A stretch of 64,000 bases of DNA from Zymobacter sp047495495. GTDB lineage: Bacteria > Pseudomonadota > Gammaproteobacteria > Pseudomonadales > Halomonadaceae. The notes beneath the pieces were generated by a model that saw nothing but the letters and a program-made list of their open reading frames with translations, ran no database searches and was not told where the DNA came from. This document shows positions 1 to 8,378 of the stretch, one piece after another (position 1 is the stretch's first letter; every line of letters starts with the position of its first letter). The stretch covers positions 1,736,001-1,800,000 of the forward strand of contig NZ_CP179930.1 of the NCBI RefSeq assembly GCF_047495495.1. Reading direction: 5' to 3'. Made by a program: the position numbers and the translations under genes.

Positions 1-582
1 TGGTCAGGGCGTGAGGATGAGCTGCTTAAGAGCTGCTCCCGCGTGTACCGTGCTGCCGTCGAGCACGACGCACAGGTCATTTACGACAGCATCGGCGTTG
101 GGGCTTCTGTCGGCGCAAAACTAGGTGAGCTGAACGATGAGCACCTGACCCGCATCAGCTACAGCAAGTTCAACGCAGGGGCGGCCGTCTGGCATCCAGA
201 TGCGCGCTACTCCGATGGCGTGTCGAATAAGGACATGTTCTCGAACCTCAAAGCCCAAGCATGGTGGCTGGTCGCCGATCGCTTCCGCAACACATACAAC
301 GCTATCCATCGCGGCATGCAATTCGAGGAAGACGAGATGATCAGCATATCGTCCGAATGCTCGAACCTTGACCGCCTGATTGATGAGCTATCGACGCCCC
401 GCCGTGACTTTGACCGTTCCGGCAAGGTGAAGGTAGAGAGTAAGCAGGATCTAGCGAAACGCGACATCCCCTCTCCTAACCTCGCCGATTCATTCGTCAT
501 GGCCTACACGCCAACGGTTAGCCAGCCAATGACGTTCACTGATGAAGCAATGGATCTCATCTACTCACTCGATATCGACTAA
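1..582 (+). CDS. Phage terminase large subunit, C-terminal part (cut by window edge)
   Basis: The reading frame is open from base 1, so the ATPase half of the protein lies outside the window. What remains looks like the RNase H-like nuclease domain of a large terminase, which cuts concatemeric phage DNA during packaging. An early YDSIGVGA segment fits a catalytic aspartate on a beta strand, and ADSFVMAY near the end fits the last acidic residue of the nuclease. The portal gene follows after 14 bp, the usual order in a packaging module. Family call is from motif memory and position, not a search. Confidence 0.82.
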   Translation, partial: WSGREDELLKSCSRVYRAAVEHDAQVIYDSIGVGASVGAKLGELNDEHLTRISYSKFNAGAAVWHPDARYSDGVSNKDMFSNLKAQAWWLVADRFRNTYNAIHRGMQFEEDEMISISSECSNLDRLIDELSTPRRDFDRSGKVKVESKQDLAKRDIPSPNLADSFVMAYTPTVSQPMTFTDEAMDLIYSLDID

Positions 583-596
583 CCCAGGAGGCTGAC

Positions 597-2129
597 ATGT
601 GGCCATTCCGCAAAACACAGCATGATCCGGCCCCTGTTGTCGATCGTGTTGAGAAAGACCGCGGCATTCCGATCGGGCAGCTGATGGACATGCTGGATAA
701 CGATGATGCCGTGGCTGCCGCATCTAGCGTGCTTAAGCCGTATGAGCCGCCCGCAGGCGTAGTGCCTGAGGGCAAGCGTGATCGTGCCGTAGCGATGGCC
801 GCTGATGCCCTGCCGATGGATGCGCGCATGCTGTACACGGGGGTGCATGCCTTCCGCGGCTATGACTGGCTAGGTCAGAAGGCGCAAGAGCCTGAATATC
901 GCTACATGGCCGAGACCAACGCCAACGATATGACCCGCAAGTGGATCAAGGTCAAGGCAATGGAAGGCGGCGACTACGCCGAGAAGATCAAAGCCATTGA
1001 GGAAGAGCTGCGCCGTTTAGATGTTCGCGCCATGTTCCGCCAAGCGCTGGAGCACGACGATTACTTCGGCCGTGGCACGCTGTACATCGAGGTCAAGACC
1101 CCGAAAGGCTCGAATGCCTCGCGCGTTGATGGCGAGTGCGCCACCGAGCTGTTCCTCGATCCGCGCAAGATCCCTCGTGACAGCATAGTATCCCTGCGCG
1201 TGATTGAGCCGCGCTGGCTGTTCCCCGGGCCATACAACACGGACAGTCCGCTTAAGGGCAACTTCTACCAGCCGCAGCTGTGGTATTGCCAGGGCGATGA
1301 AGTGCACGACTCACGCTTACTGACGTTTATCAGTCGCCCTGTGCCGGACATTCTCAAGCCCGTGTACAACTTCGGCGGTCTGTCGCTGACGCAGCTGGCC
1401 CATGACTACGTGACCAACTGGCAGCGCACCCGCGACTACGTGGCGAAGATGCTGCGCTCCTACAGCTGCACCGTGCTGAAAACTGAGATGGGCACGGGCA
1501 TACAGGGGCTGGTTAACCACAAACTAATAGACCGTTTGCGAGCCTTTGCGCGCCTCCGTGATAACAATGGCGTTTTCGCGCTTAACAAAGACTCGGAAGA
1601 GCTTGAGCAAATCAATACTCCTCTGGCTGGCCTAAAGGATCTAAAAGAGCAGGCGCTCGAAGAGCTGTGCGTCGTTGCTCGCCAGCCCCGCGTGAAGCTA
1701 TTGCGCAAAGGTGCTGCGGGTCTGAATGCGTCGTCCGAAGGCGAGATTCGCATGTACTACGACGACGTGCATGCAACGCAAGAAGACGTGATGCGCAAGC
1801 CGCTCAAGCGCTTGATTGAAATCATCCAGCTGTCACTGTTCGGCAAGATCGACGACGCGATCGACTTCGAGTTCGTGCCGCTGTATCAGTTGAGCGAGAA
1901 AGAGCGCTCGGACGTACGGGCACAGGATGCGAAGACGCGCCAGACCGATATCCAGTCCGGTGTGGTTACCGCTGAGGAGGCGCGCCAGTCACTGGCTGCT
2001 GATGAAGGCTGCCCTTACCCCTTGGACAAGGACGGTAACGGCGAGATTGACCCGATAGCGCTGGAGGATATGGATGATGACGAAACGACCCAAGACCCTG
2101 CCCAGCGTGACACCGAACGCGGGCGTTGA
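597..2129 (+). CDS. Phage portal protein (DUF1073 type)
   Basis: 510 residues, the usual size for a portal, which forms the dodecameric ring through which DNA enters the head and to which the tail attaches. The segment NASSEGEIRMYYDDV around residue 380 resembles the signature of the DUF1073 (phage_portal_3) family. A perfect AGGAGG lies just upstream of the ATG. The acidic C-terminus overlaps the next gene by 56 bp. Some databases give this family an anti-CBASS label because Acb1 can be fused to it; I see no Acb1 phosphodiesterase domain here. Confidence 0.9.
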   Translation: MWPFRKTQHDPAPVVDRVEKDRGIPIGQLMDMLDNDDAVAAASSVLKPYEPPAGVVPEGKRDRAVAMAADALPMDARMLYTGVHAFRGYDWLGQKAQEPEYRYMAETNANDMTRKWIKVKAMEGGDYAEKIKAIEEELRRLDVRAMFRQALEHDDYFGRGTLYIEVKTPKGSNASRVDGECATELFLDPRKIPRDSIVSLRVIEPRWLFPGPYNTDSPLKGNFYQPQLWYCQGDEVHDSRLLTFISRPVPDILKPVYNFGGLSLTQLAHDYVTNWQRTRDYVAKMLRSYSCTVLKTEMGTGIQGLVNHKLIDRLRAFARLRDNNGVFALNKDSEELEQINTPLAGLKDLKEQALEELCVVARQPRVKLLRKGAAGLNASSEGEIRMYYDDVHATQEDVMRKPLKRLIEIIQLSLFGKIDDAIDFEFVPLYQLSEKERSDVRAQDAKTRQTDIQSGVVTAEEARQSLAADEGCPYPLDKDGNGEIDPIALEDMDDDETTQDPAQRDTERGR

Positions 2130-2844
2130 ATCGGCGTACAGGAAAGAGCTGGTCGGTATGGTCGATGACCTGCACCGCAGCATGGCAACCGAGGTGCTGC
2201 GCGGCATGAAAAACACGGGCCTCGCTCAAGACGGCCCCGTCGATATTCTGAACGGCATCATCAACCGCGTAGCCGATAGCCTGCTGTCTCGTCTTAATCG
2301 CGTTGCGGAAAGAATGGCCGAACGCTTCATCTCGTCTGTCATGCAGAATGCTGACGTATCGCTATTCGCCTCGATGAGAGAGGCTGGCCTGATCGTCAAG
2401 ATGACCATGACCGAAGAGATGGCCGATGCCTACGATGCCGTGCGCGCTGAAAACGTAGCGCTCATCAAGTCGATCCCCGAGCAGTATCACCGACAGGTTG
2501 AGGTGCTGGTCAATGAATCAGTGGCCCGAGGCCGTGACCTCAAGTATCTGGCCGACGAGCTGCACAAGCGTTATGACATCACCCGCCGCCGCGCCGAGTT
2601 CATTGCACGCGATCAGAATGACAAGGCCACCAGTACGCTGACCGCTGCACGGCAACGCCAGCAGGGCTTCACCCATGGCGAATGGATGCACAGCCACGCG
2701 GGCAAAGAGCCCCGGCAATCGCACGTTCGCGCTAACGGTAAGACGTTTGAGCTGGCCAAAGGCATGAAGATCAATGATGAATGGATCATGCCCGGCCAGC
2801 TCATCAACTGCCGCTGTACGTGGCAGCCGATTATTCCCTTTTAG
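2074..2844 (+). CDS. Phage head morphogenesis protein (SPP1 gp7 / Mu gpF-like)
   Basis: 256 residues. The C-terminal half has the features of the Mu gpF/SPP1 gp7 minor head family: a RRRAEFIARDQ segment, a WMHSHAGKEPRQSHVRANG segment and a final INCRCTW motif. Such proteins bind the portal and reach the inside of the capsid. Two tandem ATGs (2074, 2077) follow a GGAGG inside the portal gene, so translation is probably coupled. The stop overlaps the stop of the convergent antitoxin gene by a few bases, which suggests the toxin-antitoxin pair was inserted tightly behind this gene. Confidence 0.85.
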   Translation: MMTKRPKTLPSVTPNAGVESAYRKELVGMVDDLHRSMATEVLRGMKNTGLAQDGPVDILNGIINRVADSLLSRLNRVAERMAERFISSVMQNADVSLFASMREAGLIVKMTMTEEMADAYDAVRAENVALIKSIPEQYHRQVEVLVNESVARGRDLKYLADELHKRYDITRRRAEFIARDQNDKATSTLTAARQRQQGFTHGEWMHSHAGKEPRQSHVRANGKTFELAKGMKINDEWIMPGQLINCRCTWQPIIPF

Positions 2845-3146
2845 TGATGCTGAGCAACGGGCTCAAGCGTAACGCGATAACCAAGCGCGCCTGCTAGTTT
2901 GGATATCGTTGCAAAACTAGGGTTCCCTTGTCCGGACAAGGCTCGATAGACACCTTCACGGCTCATATGTGTATCTCGTGCCAGCTGGCTGATGTTCCGT
3001 GCGCGGGCAATATTTCCCAGCGCTTGTGCGATTATCGAAGGATCACCATCTTCGATAGCCGCTTCGAGATAAGCCTGAATATCTTCTTCAGAGCAAAGGT
3101 AGTCAGCCGTGTCATAACGACTAAACGTCACTTTATCGGTAGTCAT
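2841..3146 (-). CDS. Antitoxin of a HigBA/RelE-type pair (addiction module antidote, HTH)
   Basis: 101 residues. The C-terminal half (ISQLARDTHMSREGVYRALSGQGNPSFATISKLAGALG) is a clear helix-turn-helix of the kind in HigA-like and HI1420-type antidote proteins; the N-terminal half is acidic. I chose the ATG at 3146 rather than a GTG at 3161: it overlaps the toxin stop as ATGA and has a GGAGAG ribosome site. It should neutralise the toxin encoded just upstream and bind the palindrome at 3450-3461. It is read against the phage operon, so it is probably expressed in the lysogen. Confidence 0.88.
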   Translation of the reverse strand: MTTDKVTFSRYDTADYLCSEEDIQAYLEAAIEDGDPSIIAQALGNIARARNISQLARDTHMSREGVYRALSGQGNPSFATISKLAGALGYRVTLEPVAQHH

Positions 3147-3445
3147 TGTTTCTCTCTCCACGCTTTGGCAATTTCCTTAGCTTTAGCTATATCGCTACTT
3201 TGCGTGCTTTTGTCTCCACCACACAGGAGAAGAATCACGATAGGCCCTTTCTGTTGGTAATAGACACGGTAACCGGGGCCATAATCAATACGCATTTCTG
3301 AAATACCGTCACCGACGGGCTTTACATCGCCAGCATTGTCAGCTTGCAGGCGGTCAAGCCTAAGCGAGATTCGGGCACGTGCACGACGATCACGAAGTCT
3401 AGTGAACCACCGCTTAAACACTGAGGTTTGGATGATCTCTTTCAT
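3143..3445 (-). CDS. RelE/ParE/HigB-type toxin (phage Gp49-like)
   Basis: 100 residues starting MKEIIQTSVFKRWF. The pattern of a short N-terminal strand, basic helices (RLRDRRARARISLRLDRL) and C-terminal strands GYRVYYQQKGPIVILLLCGGDKSTQ fits the Gp49-like/HigB branch of RelE toxins, which cleave mRNA on the ribosome. Toxin-first order and a 4-bp overlap with the antitoxin are typical of HigBA. Longer in-frame starts exist upstream, but they would run through the promoter, and the family usually begins near this methionine. Confidence 0.87.
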   Translation of the reverse strand: MKEIIQTSVFKRWFTRLRDRRARARISLRLDRLQADNAGDVKPVGDGISEMRIDYGPGYRVYYQQKGPIVILLLCGGDKSTQSSDIAKAKEIAKAWREKQ

Positions 3446-3449
3446 ATGC

Positions 3450-3481
3450 CAACTATAGTTGACAAACATCCAAATCGTCAA
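3450..3481 (-). promoter_or_regulatory. Toxin-antitoxin promoter and operator
   Basis: On the minus strand a TTGACG (3481-3476) and a TATAGT (3457-3452) are 18 bp apart, a good sigma-70 arrangement. The -10 lies inside a perfect 12-bp palindrome, CAACTATAGTTG (3450-3461), the expected operator for antitoxin autorepression. The predicted transcription start falls at about 3445, the A of the toxin ATG, so the toxin mRNA may be leaderless. All of this is read directly from sequence; occupancy is inference. Confidence 0.65.
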
Positions 3482-3498
3482 CCACACCTGACAATTTT

Positions 3499-3523
3499 AA
3501 GGCTCGCCACGGCGGGCCTTTTT
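3499..3523 (+). terminator. Intrinsic terminator inside the head operon
   Basis: AAGGCTCGCC and GGCGGGCCTT form a stem (one mismatch) closed by two bases and followed by five T residues. It sits between the toxin-antitoxin insert and the protease/scaffold gene, oriented to stop rightward transcription. It would attenuate the late operon unless read-through or antitermination occurs. Confidence 0.7.
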
Positions 3524-3543
3524 CATATCTACGAGACATCACC

Positions 3544-4761
3544 ATGAATCGAAACGACGTGCTCGCTTTCGATGCCCAGTCGCAGCGCGAGTACACCCCT
3601 GACGGCCAGCTGCGCATCAAGATGACGCCTATTAGCAAGGCCAACGTCTGCACCTATTACGGTCGCGAGATTCCCGACGGCCCTACACTCGGGCTTGATC
3701 CCAACAAAGGCTATCGCTTGTACCGCGATCCTGACGAGCTACGCAAAGGCGCATCGACGTTTGACGGCGTACAGCTGCTTTCCCAGCACGTCCCCGTCTG
3801 CGCGGCTGACCATAAGCCCGAGCTGATCGTCGGCGCTGTAGGCAGTGGCGTTGCCTTTGATGGCACCTTTCTCAAGGCCCCGCTATCGGTCTGGTCGAAT
3901 GACGCCATCCTCGGCATCGAACGCAATACCAAGCGCGAGCTGTCCAGTGCCTACCGCTACCGCGCTGACATGACCCCCGGCACTACCCCCGACGGCGAAC
4001 CGTATGACGGTGTCATGCGCGACATCATCGGCAACCACGTTGCACTCGTTACCCGAGGCCGCGCAGGCCCCGAGGTAATGGCTGAAGACGCAAACCCCAC
4101 GGAGTACCTCCCTATGAAACGCACCCCCGCAATGGTGGCTATGCGTGCGGCACTGACTGGCTTCGCTAGCGCGACCATGGCTGCCGACGCTGCGCCGCTG
4201 GATATCAACAAACTGACCCAAGGCGAACGCACTGCCGAGCAGATCGCGCAGGACGCCGCCGCACAAGACAGCAGCATCGACGCCGAGAAGCTGACTGGCG
4301 TGCTGAAAGCTGCCGAAGAATCTGCCGGTCAGGACTTCGACGAACCGAAGCCTTCTGATCCAAAGCCAGAGCCGACCAAGCCCGTACAGGAGCCCGCCAA
4401 GGTGGCCCAAGATCAGAAGCCGCAAGCGCCTGCAGGCTTTGCGATGGATGAAGCGACGTTCCGTCGTGAGCTGCAGCTAGCACAAGACGCCGCAGTACAG
4501 CGCGTTCGCGCCGAAGAGCAGGCCCGCAATGAAGTGCGCCCGATCGTCGGTGAAGTCGCTGCGATGGACAGCGCCGAAGCGGTCTACAAGTTCGCCCTCG
4601 ACAGCGCAGGCATCCCGACCGAAGGCGTCCACCCGTCAGCGTTCCCTGCAATGGTCGCCATGCTCAAGCAGCAGAAAACAATCGCGCAGGACGCTGCACC
4701 GCGTGCTGTATCCCAGAGCGAGCAGAAAGAGCTCGCCGCCATCTTCGGCGAAGGAGCATAA
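3544..4761 (+). CDS. Phage DUF2213 protein: putative prohead protease fused to scaffold
   Basis: 405 residues. The N-terminal half (to about residue 180) resembles DUF2213, with GIERNTKRELSSAYRY and DIIGNHVALVTRGRAGPEV, and is thought to be a capsid maturation protease. After residue 190 the protein changes to an Ala/Gln/Glu-rich, proline-linked, probably helical region as expected of a scaffold. A second ATG at 4114 with GGAG nine bases upstream could give a separate scaffold product of about 215 residues. The gene lies directly before cement and capsid genes, the normal place for protease and scaffold. Confidence 0.82.
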   Translation: MNRNDVLAFDAQSQREYTPDGQLRIKMTPISKANVCTYYGREIPDGPTLGLDPNKGYRLYRDPDELRKGASTFDGVQLLSQHVPVCAADHKPELIVGAVGSGVAFDGTFLKAPLSVWSNDAILGIERNTKRELSSAYRYRADMTPGTTPDGEPYDGVMRDIIGNHVALVTRGRAGPEVMAEDANPTEYLPMKRTPAMVAMRAALTGFASATMAADAAPLDINKLTQGERTAEQIAQDAAAQDSSIDAEKLTGVLKAAEESAGQDFDEPKPSDPKPEPTKPVQEPAKVAQDQKPQAPAGFAMDEATFRRELQLAQDAAVQRVRAEEQARNEVRPIVGEVAAMDSAEAVYKFALDSAGIPTEGVHPSAFPAMVAMLKQQKTIAQDAAPRAVSQSEQKELAAIFGEGA

Positions 4762-4764
4762 CCC

Positions 4765-5250
4765 ATGGCTTTCCAGACTCACGTTAACCGCTATCAAGCG
4801 CCCGGTATTCCCGGCACGTTTGCATCCAACAACCCGAGCTACAGCGCCGTCGGTGGTGAGAACCAGTACGTCGCCTGCGAGAACGGCGTACTGATCGGCC
4901 GCTTTGGCTGGACAGATGCTAACGGCCGCATTGCGAACGCTGGTGGCGCTGCCCCGCTGGGCTTCATCCTGCACAGCGACCTGAAAGGCATCATGTACGA
5001 CATCCGTGATCGCGCCTCTATGGCTGTTCCGGCTGGCCGTCCGGTCACCCTGATGCAGATGGGCGACTTCTGGGCAGTCACTGGTACTGCTGCGACGGTC
5101 GGCCAGAAAGTCTTCGCGAAGCTTGCTGACGGCACATTAGTCACTGGCAATGCTGGCGCCACTGTCGATGGCGCTATCGAAACCAAGTTCCACGTCGCTA
5201 CCGCTGGCGCTGCTGGCGAGACCATCAAAATCACCACAGGAGGCCTGTGA
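4765..5250 (+). CDS. Capsid cement/decoration protein (Gp24-like)
   Basis: 161 residues between protease/scaffold and major capsid genes. Small, Gly/Ala-rich and beta-rich, with a long segment predicted to form strands (GVLIGRFGWTDANG...APLGFILHSDL), it resembles structural cement proteins that reinforce the capsid surface. A good AAGGAG lies upstream. Assignment rests mainly on size, composition and position, with partial recollection of the family. Confidence 0.7.
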   Translation: MAFQTHVNRYQAPGIPGTFASNNPSYSAVGGENQYVACENGVLIGRFGWTDANGRIANAGGAAPLGFILHSDLKGIMYDIRDRASMAVPAGRPVTLMQMGDFWAVTGTAATVGQKVFAKLADGTLVTGNAGATVDGAIETKFHVATAGAAGETIKITTGGL

Positions 5251-5251
5251 T

Positions 5252-6247
5252 ATGGCTGTCACTATCGACCAAGTGCTGCGCGAAGCCGCCGCGCGAGGCA
5301 TTCACTACCAAGACGGCGTTCGTCCGACCATGCTGGCCAGCGACTCCGTGCCGAGCATGATCACCACGCCTAACGGCGGTGTTCCTGCGGCATTCACGAC
5401 TTACCTTGACCCTCAAGTTGTCCGTATTGCCCTCGCGCCACTCAAATCCGAAGCTATTTTGCCCGCGACTCAGAAAGGCAGTTGGACTAAAACCGACCTG
5501 CTCTTCCCTATCGTTGAAGCTACAGGCGAAGCCACGGCTTATGGCGATTACGATAACAACGGCATTGTCAATGCGAACGTCAACTGGGAGCGCCGTCAGG
5601 CGTATGTCTTCCAGACCCACGTCAAGGTCGGCGACATGGAAGTTGAACGCGGCGCAGAAATGAACTTCAACGTCGTGGGCGAGAAACAGCAATCGGGAAT
5701 CATGACCCTCAACCGCCTGCGCAATAAGATCAACTTCTATGGTGTTGAAGGCCTTGAAGTGCGCGGCATCCTCAATGACAAGGACCTGCCATCCCCGAGC
5801 ACTCCGGCAGGCGGCACCAAGTGGTCGTCGAAGGCTCCCGAGGACATCGTAGCCGACGTGCTAAGCCTGTTCGCTGACGCTCAGAAACGCTCCGAGGGCA
5901 CCCTTGAAATGGACAGTCCGATGGTGCTGGCGATCTCGCCGAACCTTGAGCCTGTGCTGGGCCGCACCAACTCCTACGGCTTGGAAATCAAGGCACAGCT
6001 GCAGAAGAAATTCTCGAAGCTGCGCATTGAGACCGCGCCGGAATACGCGACGGCCAACGGCGAGCTGGTACAGCTGATCCCTGATCGCGTGATGGGTTAC
6101 GAAGTCGGTAACACGGTCTTCACCGAGCGCCTGCGCTTCCACCGCACCGAGATTCGCACCTCCAGCTACGCGCAGAAACTGTCCGCCGGTACCGCTGGTG
6201 CTGTCATTAAATACCCTTACGGGATCGCACAAATGTTGGGAGTGTAA
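5252..6247 (+). CDS. Major capsid protein (DUF2184-like)
   Basis: 331 residues from the ATG at 5252, chosen because AGGAGG lies eight bases upstream; the frame is open further upstream, but that part overlaps the cement gene. The protein resembles the HK97-fold DUF2184 major capsid group, with an N-terminal arm (IHYQDGVRPTML), a long alpha/beta core and a C-terminal TSSYAQKLSAGTAGAVIKYPYGIAQML. It would be the most abundant virion protein. Confidence 0.85.
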   Translation: MAVTIDQVLREAAARGIHYQDGVRPTMLASDSVPSMITTPNGGVPAAFTTYLDPQVVRIALAPLKSEAILPATQKGSWTKTDLLFPIVEATGEATAYGDYDNNGIVNANVNWERRQAYVFQTHVKVGDMEVERGAEMNFNVVGEKQQSGIMTLNRLRNKINFYGVEGLEVRGILNDKDLPSPSTPAGGTKWSSKAPEDIVADVLSLFADAQKRSEGTLEMDSPMVLAISPNLEPVLGRTNSYGLEIKAQLQKKFSKLRIETAPEYATANGELVQLIPDRVMGYEVGNTVFTERLRFHRTEIRTSSYAQKLSAGTAGAVIKYPYGIAQMLGV

Positions 6248-6250
6248 GAC

Positions 6251-6604
6251 ATGGCTAAAGTAGTAATCGGCTGCAAGCTGCCGCACGGCTTGCGCATGAA
6301 CATTGAAGGCACGGAAGTCCACCTCAAGGGAGCGAACAGCTCCCTTATTTTTGGCGGCTACGGCATGACTGAGGTCGATAGCGATCTGGCCGACAAGCTG
6401 TTCGATCAGTACGCCGATGCCGAGTACATCAAGCGCGAAATGATCTTCAAGCAGGCTAACGCCAAGTCTGCTCAGTCCGCAGCCGAAGAGCGCAAGGATG
6501 AGAAGACGGGCCTCGAAGGTCTCAACAAAGATGCTCCAATGCCTGGCATCACGCCCACCGACGAGCAGAAGACCAATAACCAGAAAGCCAAGGGCAAGGA
6601 GTAA
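6251..6604 (+). CDS. Hypothetical phage protein downstream of capsid
   Basis: 117 residues. The first 70 look folded (MAKVVIGCKLPHGLRMNIEG with a strand-rich continuation); the last 45 are highly charged and probably disordered (EERKDEKTG...QKAKGKE). Similar small proteins often follow the capsid gene in related phages, but I cannot name a function. A head-tail joining or capsid-accessory role is possible from position. Confidence 0.6.
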   Translation: MAKVVIGCKLPHGLRMNIEGTEVHLKGANSSLIFGGYGMTEVDSDLADKLFDQYADAEYIKREMIFKQANAKSAQSAAEERKDEKTGLEGLNKDAPMPGITPTDEQKTNNQKAKGKE

Positions 6605-6607
6605 GCC

Positions 6608-7057
6608 ATGACCGCCGTCACGTTCGACCCGGCGGCATTCAAGGGCCGCTATCCGGAGTTCTTGGCAGTGGCTGATGCCACGCTAACAGACGTGTTCGAC
6701 GAAGCCTGCCTGCTGATCGACAACAGCGATGCTAGCCCAGTGTCTGACGTGACGCGCCGCAAGATCATGCTATGGCTGGCCGTGGCTCACCTCGCCAAGC
6801 TGGGTGGACTAGCCGAACAAGCGGAAGGTGTTGCCTCAGGCACGCCCGCTGGGCGCATTACAAACGCCCGCGAAGGCTCGGTATCAGTGTCGTTTAGCGT
6901 TGGCCCTGAGACAGATGAGAACGCGTTCTGGCTGCAAACAGCCTACGGCCAGCAGCTGTGGAAGCTGATGGCACCGTACCGCCAAGCCGTCTACGTGCCG
7001 GGTACCGCTTACCCGCCGTCATGGGAGGATGATTATGGCTTCACTCAAGGGTGGTGA
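6608..7057 (+). CDS. Head-tail adaptor (DUF4054-like)
   Basis: 149 residues with the pattern of DUF4054 connector proteins: FKGRYPEFLAVADATL near the start, a central helix KIMLWLAVAHLA, then GRITNAREGSVSVSF and a Trp/Tyr-rich end (FWLQTAYGQQLWKLM). These proteins sit under the portal and open the path for the tail. AAGGAG precedes the start. The end overlaps the next gene by 23 bp. Confidence 0.8.
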   Translation: MTAVTFDPAAFKGRYPEFLAVADATLTDVFDEACLLIDNSDASPVSDVTRRKIMLWLAVAHLAKLGGLAEQAEGVASGTPAGRITNAREGSVSVSFSVGPETDENAFWLQTAYGQQLWKLMAPYRQAVYVPGTAYPPSWEDDYGFTQGW

Positions 7058-7505
7058 CGCGCTAAAGCGCCGCCTTGCCAACATCGCTAAGCGACTAGAT
7101 GGCGCACAGGAACTGCGCGTCGGCTTTCTTGAAGGTGCGGCCTACCCCGATGGAACGCCAGTTGCCACGGTAGCCGCTACTAACGAGTTCGGACGGCCGG
7201 ACAAAGGCCAACCTCCCCGCCCATTCTTCCGCACAATGATCGATGAGAACTCCCCGAACTGGGGCCGTCAGATCGGCAAGCTGCTCAAGGCTAACGGTGG
7301 CGACTCTGCGGCAGCACTGGACGCTATGGGATCGGTGATCAAAGGGCAGCTACAGCGCTCAATCAACCAATTCACGTCCCCGCCGCTGGCACCGTCGACT
7401 GTGGCTGCCAAGGGCTTCGATAAGCCGTTGATCGACACCGCCCACATGCTGCGCAGCGTTGATTACGAAGTCGTGGGCAATGGAGGCAACGATGAATCTG
7501 CATAG
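7035..7505 (+). CDS. Neck/tail-completion protein
   Basis: 156 residues. The segment VGFLEGAAYPDGTPVATVAATNEFG followed by PPRPFFRTMI resembles the neck or virion-morphogenesis proteins that complete the head-tail joint. I chose the ATG at 7035 because GGGAGG is six bases upstream; an ATG at 7029 is too close. It overlaps both neighbours, consistent with translational coupling in a connector cluster. Confidence 0.7.
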   Translation: MASLKGGDALKRRLANIAKRLDGAQELRVGFLEGAAYPDGTPVATVAATNEFGRPDKGQPPRPFFRTMIDENSPNWGRQIGKLLKANGGDSAAALDAMGSVIKGQLQRSINQFTSPPLAPSTVAAKGFDKPLIDTAHMLRSVDYEVVGNGGNDESA

Positions 7506-7860
7506 CATCGCGTCAGGCGCTATTGGCGCAATCAATCCGCATCAGAAAGCATCTGTCATCGTTCAAAGTGGCTATCAGACACTGCCCTCGGGCAAGACGG
7601 TACCCAAGCATTCTGAGCCTGTTGAAGTGTTGCTGCAACGTCAGGAGCTGTCACAGAAAGACCTTGCCCATATCGCTGGACTGAACGTGCAGGGCCAACT
7701 GTGCGCGGTGTACCTCAACGGCCAGCACAGTGGCATCGTGCGGCCCGACGGCAAAGGTGGCGAGCAGTTCACCCTCGCTGACGGCACGGTCTGGAAAGTG
7801 ATCGCGGTGCCCGAGCAGTGGCCCGACTGGTCGAAGGTGATCCTATGCCGACAAACGTGA
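7492..7860 (+). CDS. Phage collar/connector protein
   Basis: 122 residues from the ATG at 7492, which has GGAGG a few bases upstream. Motifs such as GAINPHQKASVIVQSGY, LAHIAGLNVQGQLCAVYLNGQHSGIVRPDGKGG and a Trp-rich end (WKVIAVPEQWPDWSKVILC) are like a conserved myophage collar family found between neck and tail-terminator genes. Exact role is inferred from position. Confidence 0.65.
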   Translation: MNLHSIASGAIGAINPHQKASVIVQSGYQTLPSGKTVPKHSEPVEVLLQRQELSQKDLAHIAGLNVQGQLCAVYLNGQHSGIVRPDGKGGEQFTLADGTVWKVIAVPEQWPDWSKVILCRQT

Positions 7861-8369
7861 CCGTTAGCCTGACCATTGACGACCTAATGACCGCCTTGCG
7901 CGGTTTTTTGCTATCTGCGACCGGGGTAAGCGAGGTCATTCAGGCGCTTGGTAACAACGTACCGATGCCTAAGGGCGAGTGCATCATTCTGTCAGATATC
8001 GGCACTCGTGGCCTGTCGACGGATATCACCGAGTACGACGGAGCCAATGGTACCGCCCAGCACTCGAGATCCACGCAGTGGCGCTGCCAAGTGGACATCT
8101 ACGGCGAACGCGCCCACGACCTCGCCACGATCATCGCGACGCTCTGGCGCTCGACCTACGGCTGTGACGACCTTGCTCAACGCTTGCCAGGCTTCCAACC
8201 GCTCTACTCGTCCGAACCGCGTCAGATGAACTTCATCAGTGGCGAGGCCAACTACGAGCCGCGCTACACGCTCGATCTGATCAGCAACTTCCGCCCGATC
8301 GTCACCGTCCCTCAAGCCTTTGCCCAACGCCTTGAACTCTCTACCACCAAGGCCGACACCCACGAATAA
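7845..8369 (+). CDS. Tail terminator-like protein (LIC_12616 type)
   Basis: 174 residues starting MPTNVTVSL, overlapping the collar gene by 16 bp. The pattern LRGFLLSATGVSEVI, GTRGLSTDITEYD, a TQWRCQVDIYGERA segment and FQPLYSSEPRQMNFISGEANYEPRYTLDLIS fits the LIC_12616/tail-terminator family, which caps the tail tube. A hairpin plus T-run lies within the first codons (7890-7909), probably by chance. The sheath gene follows, as expected. Confidence 0.72.
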   Translation: MPTNVTVSLTIDDLMTALRGFLLSATGVSEVIQALGNNVPMPKGECIILSDIGTRGLSTDITEYDGANGTAQHSRSTQWRCQVDIYGERAHDLATIIATLWRSTYGCDDLAQRLPGFQPLYSSEPRQMNFISGEANYEPRYTLDLISNFRPIVTVPQAFAQRLELSTTKADTHE

Positions 8370-8378
8370 GGAGCAGCC

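Noticed and set aside
597..2129. Anti-CBASS annotation for the portal
   Set aside because: Only the portal-like domain shared with Acb1 fusions is seen; no Acb1 nuclease motif is present.
5150..5251. N-terminal extension of the major capsid protein
   Set aside because: The region overlaps the cement gene, and a perfect AGGAGG marks the start at 5252.
7890..7909. Hairpin plus T-run as a terminator in the tail-terminator gene
   Set aside because: It lies inside codons of a conserved-looking protein and the stem is only 5 bp; probably chance.
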